NCBI GenBank assembly: GCA_016934435.1
Contig: JAFGSU010000369.1
Location: forward strand, 1-5,777
From: Candidatus Zhuqueibacterota bacterium
Lineage (GTDB): Bacteria; Zhuqueibacterota; Zhuqueibacteria; Residuimicrobiales; Residuimicrobiaceae
Direction: 5' to 3'
DNA: 5,777 nucleotides
The notes beneath the pieces are model-generated. The model had not been told where the DNA came from. It worked only from the letters and a program-made list of their open reading frames with translations, and did no database searches. Below are positions 5,651-5,777 of the stretch, piece after piece (the first letter of the stretch is position 1; every line of letters begins with the position of its first letter). The position numbers and the translations under genes were made by a program.

Positions 5651-5777
5651 ATGAAGTTGATGCAGGAATGGGTTGTTGTTTTACTCCTGGTGGCGTCCTG
5701 TATTTGTTCGGCCGCTACGCCGCTGGCGATTCCCAATCCGAGTTACGAGACGGACATTTTGGCCTCGGGCACCTATA
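5651..5777 (+). CDS. Exported protein, N-terminal fragment (cut by window end)
   Basis: The frame runs open from ATG 5651 to the end of the window (42 codons), beginning MKLMQEWVVVLLLVASCICS and continuing AATPLAIPNPSYETDILASGTY. A short charged start, an 11-residue hydrophobic core and small residues at CSAA indicate a signal peptide. VASC at 14-17 could instead be a lipobox. The mature start 'IPNPSYE...' resembles the N-termini of secreted, often carbohydrate-binding or PEP-CTERM-type proteins of PVC bacteria; this is recalled resemblance only. The base composition returns to that of the other genes at about the signal peptide. The start is uncertain: GTG 5630 and ATG 5660 are in frame and no start has a clear ribosome binding site. 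It is transcribed divergently from the operon and shares its operator-like element, so it may bind or degrade the glycan whose sugar the operon uses. Confidence 0.6.
   Translation, partial: MKLMQEWVVVLLLVASCICSAATPLAIPNPSYETDILASGTY

Overview
The window comes from a bacterium. It holds a four-gene catabolic cluster on the minus strand, about 600 bp of AT-rich regulatory DNA, and the first 42 codons of a divergent secreted protein on the plus strand. Three things suggest the PVC group (Planctomycetota such as Phycisphaerae, or Lentisphaerota/Kiritimatiellota): a sodium:solute symporter with an apparent cleavable signal peptide, a NagA/NagB-like pair fed by a symporter instead of a PTS, and an 'IPNPSYE' exported N-terminus. 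This is inference from gene style; no marker gene is present.

Layout, read in the direction of transcription (right to left): SSS-family symporter (5051-3438), NagA-like amidohydrolase (3393-2188), NagB-like sugar isomerase/deaminase (2191-1259, ATGA overlap with the previous gene) and an aldo/keto reductase (1157-204). Shine-Dalgarno sequences precede each gene, and gaps are -4, 44 and about 101 nt, so this looks like one transcription unit. A weak terminator-like hairpin and an 11-bp inverted repeat lie downstream (1-203).

The 600-bp region 5052-5650 carries two near-identical 18-bp elements in opposite orientation (5246-5263 and 5515-5532, 17 of 18 bases identical). Each contains a perfect TTGACA and is nearly palindromic. 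The right copy is the -35 region of a strong sigma70-type promoter aimed at the plus-strand gene; the left copy is the -35 region of a promoter aimed at the operon. The simplest model is one regulator controlling both divergent units through an operator overlapping each promoter.

Functionally, the cluster looks like uptake and breakdown of an amino sugar: import by Na+ symport, deacetylation, then deamination/isomerisation, plus an NAD(P)H-dependent sugar or aldehyde oxidoreductase. Both enzymes keep catalytic landmarks but have lost residues that in E. coli hold the substrate. The NagB-like protein lacks the equivalents of Asp141, Arg172 and Lys208. The NagA-like protein lacks the KGxH loop and the Asn-Ala pair after the metal His. 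No kinase is encoded here. A pathway for an unphosphorylated or otherwise unusual amino sugar is therefore the most interesting hypothesis.
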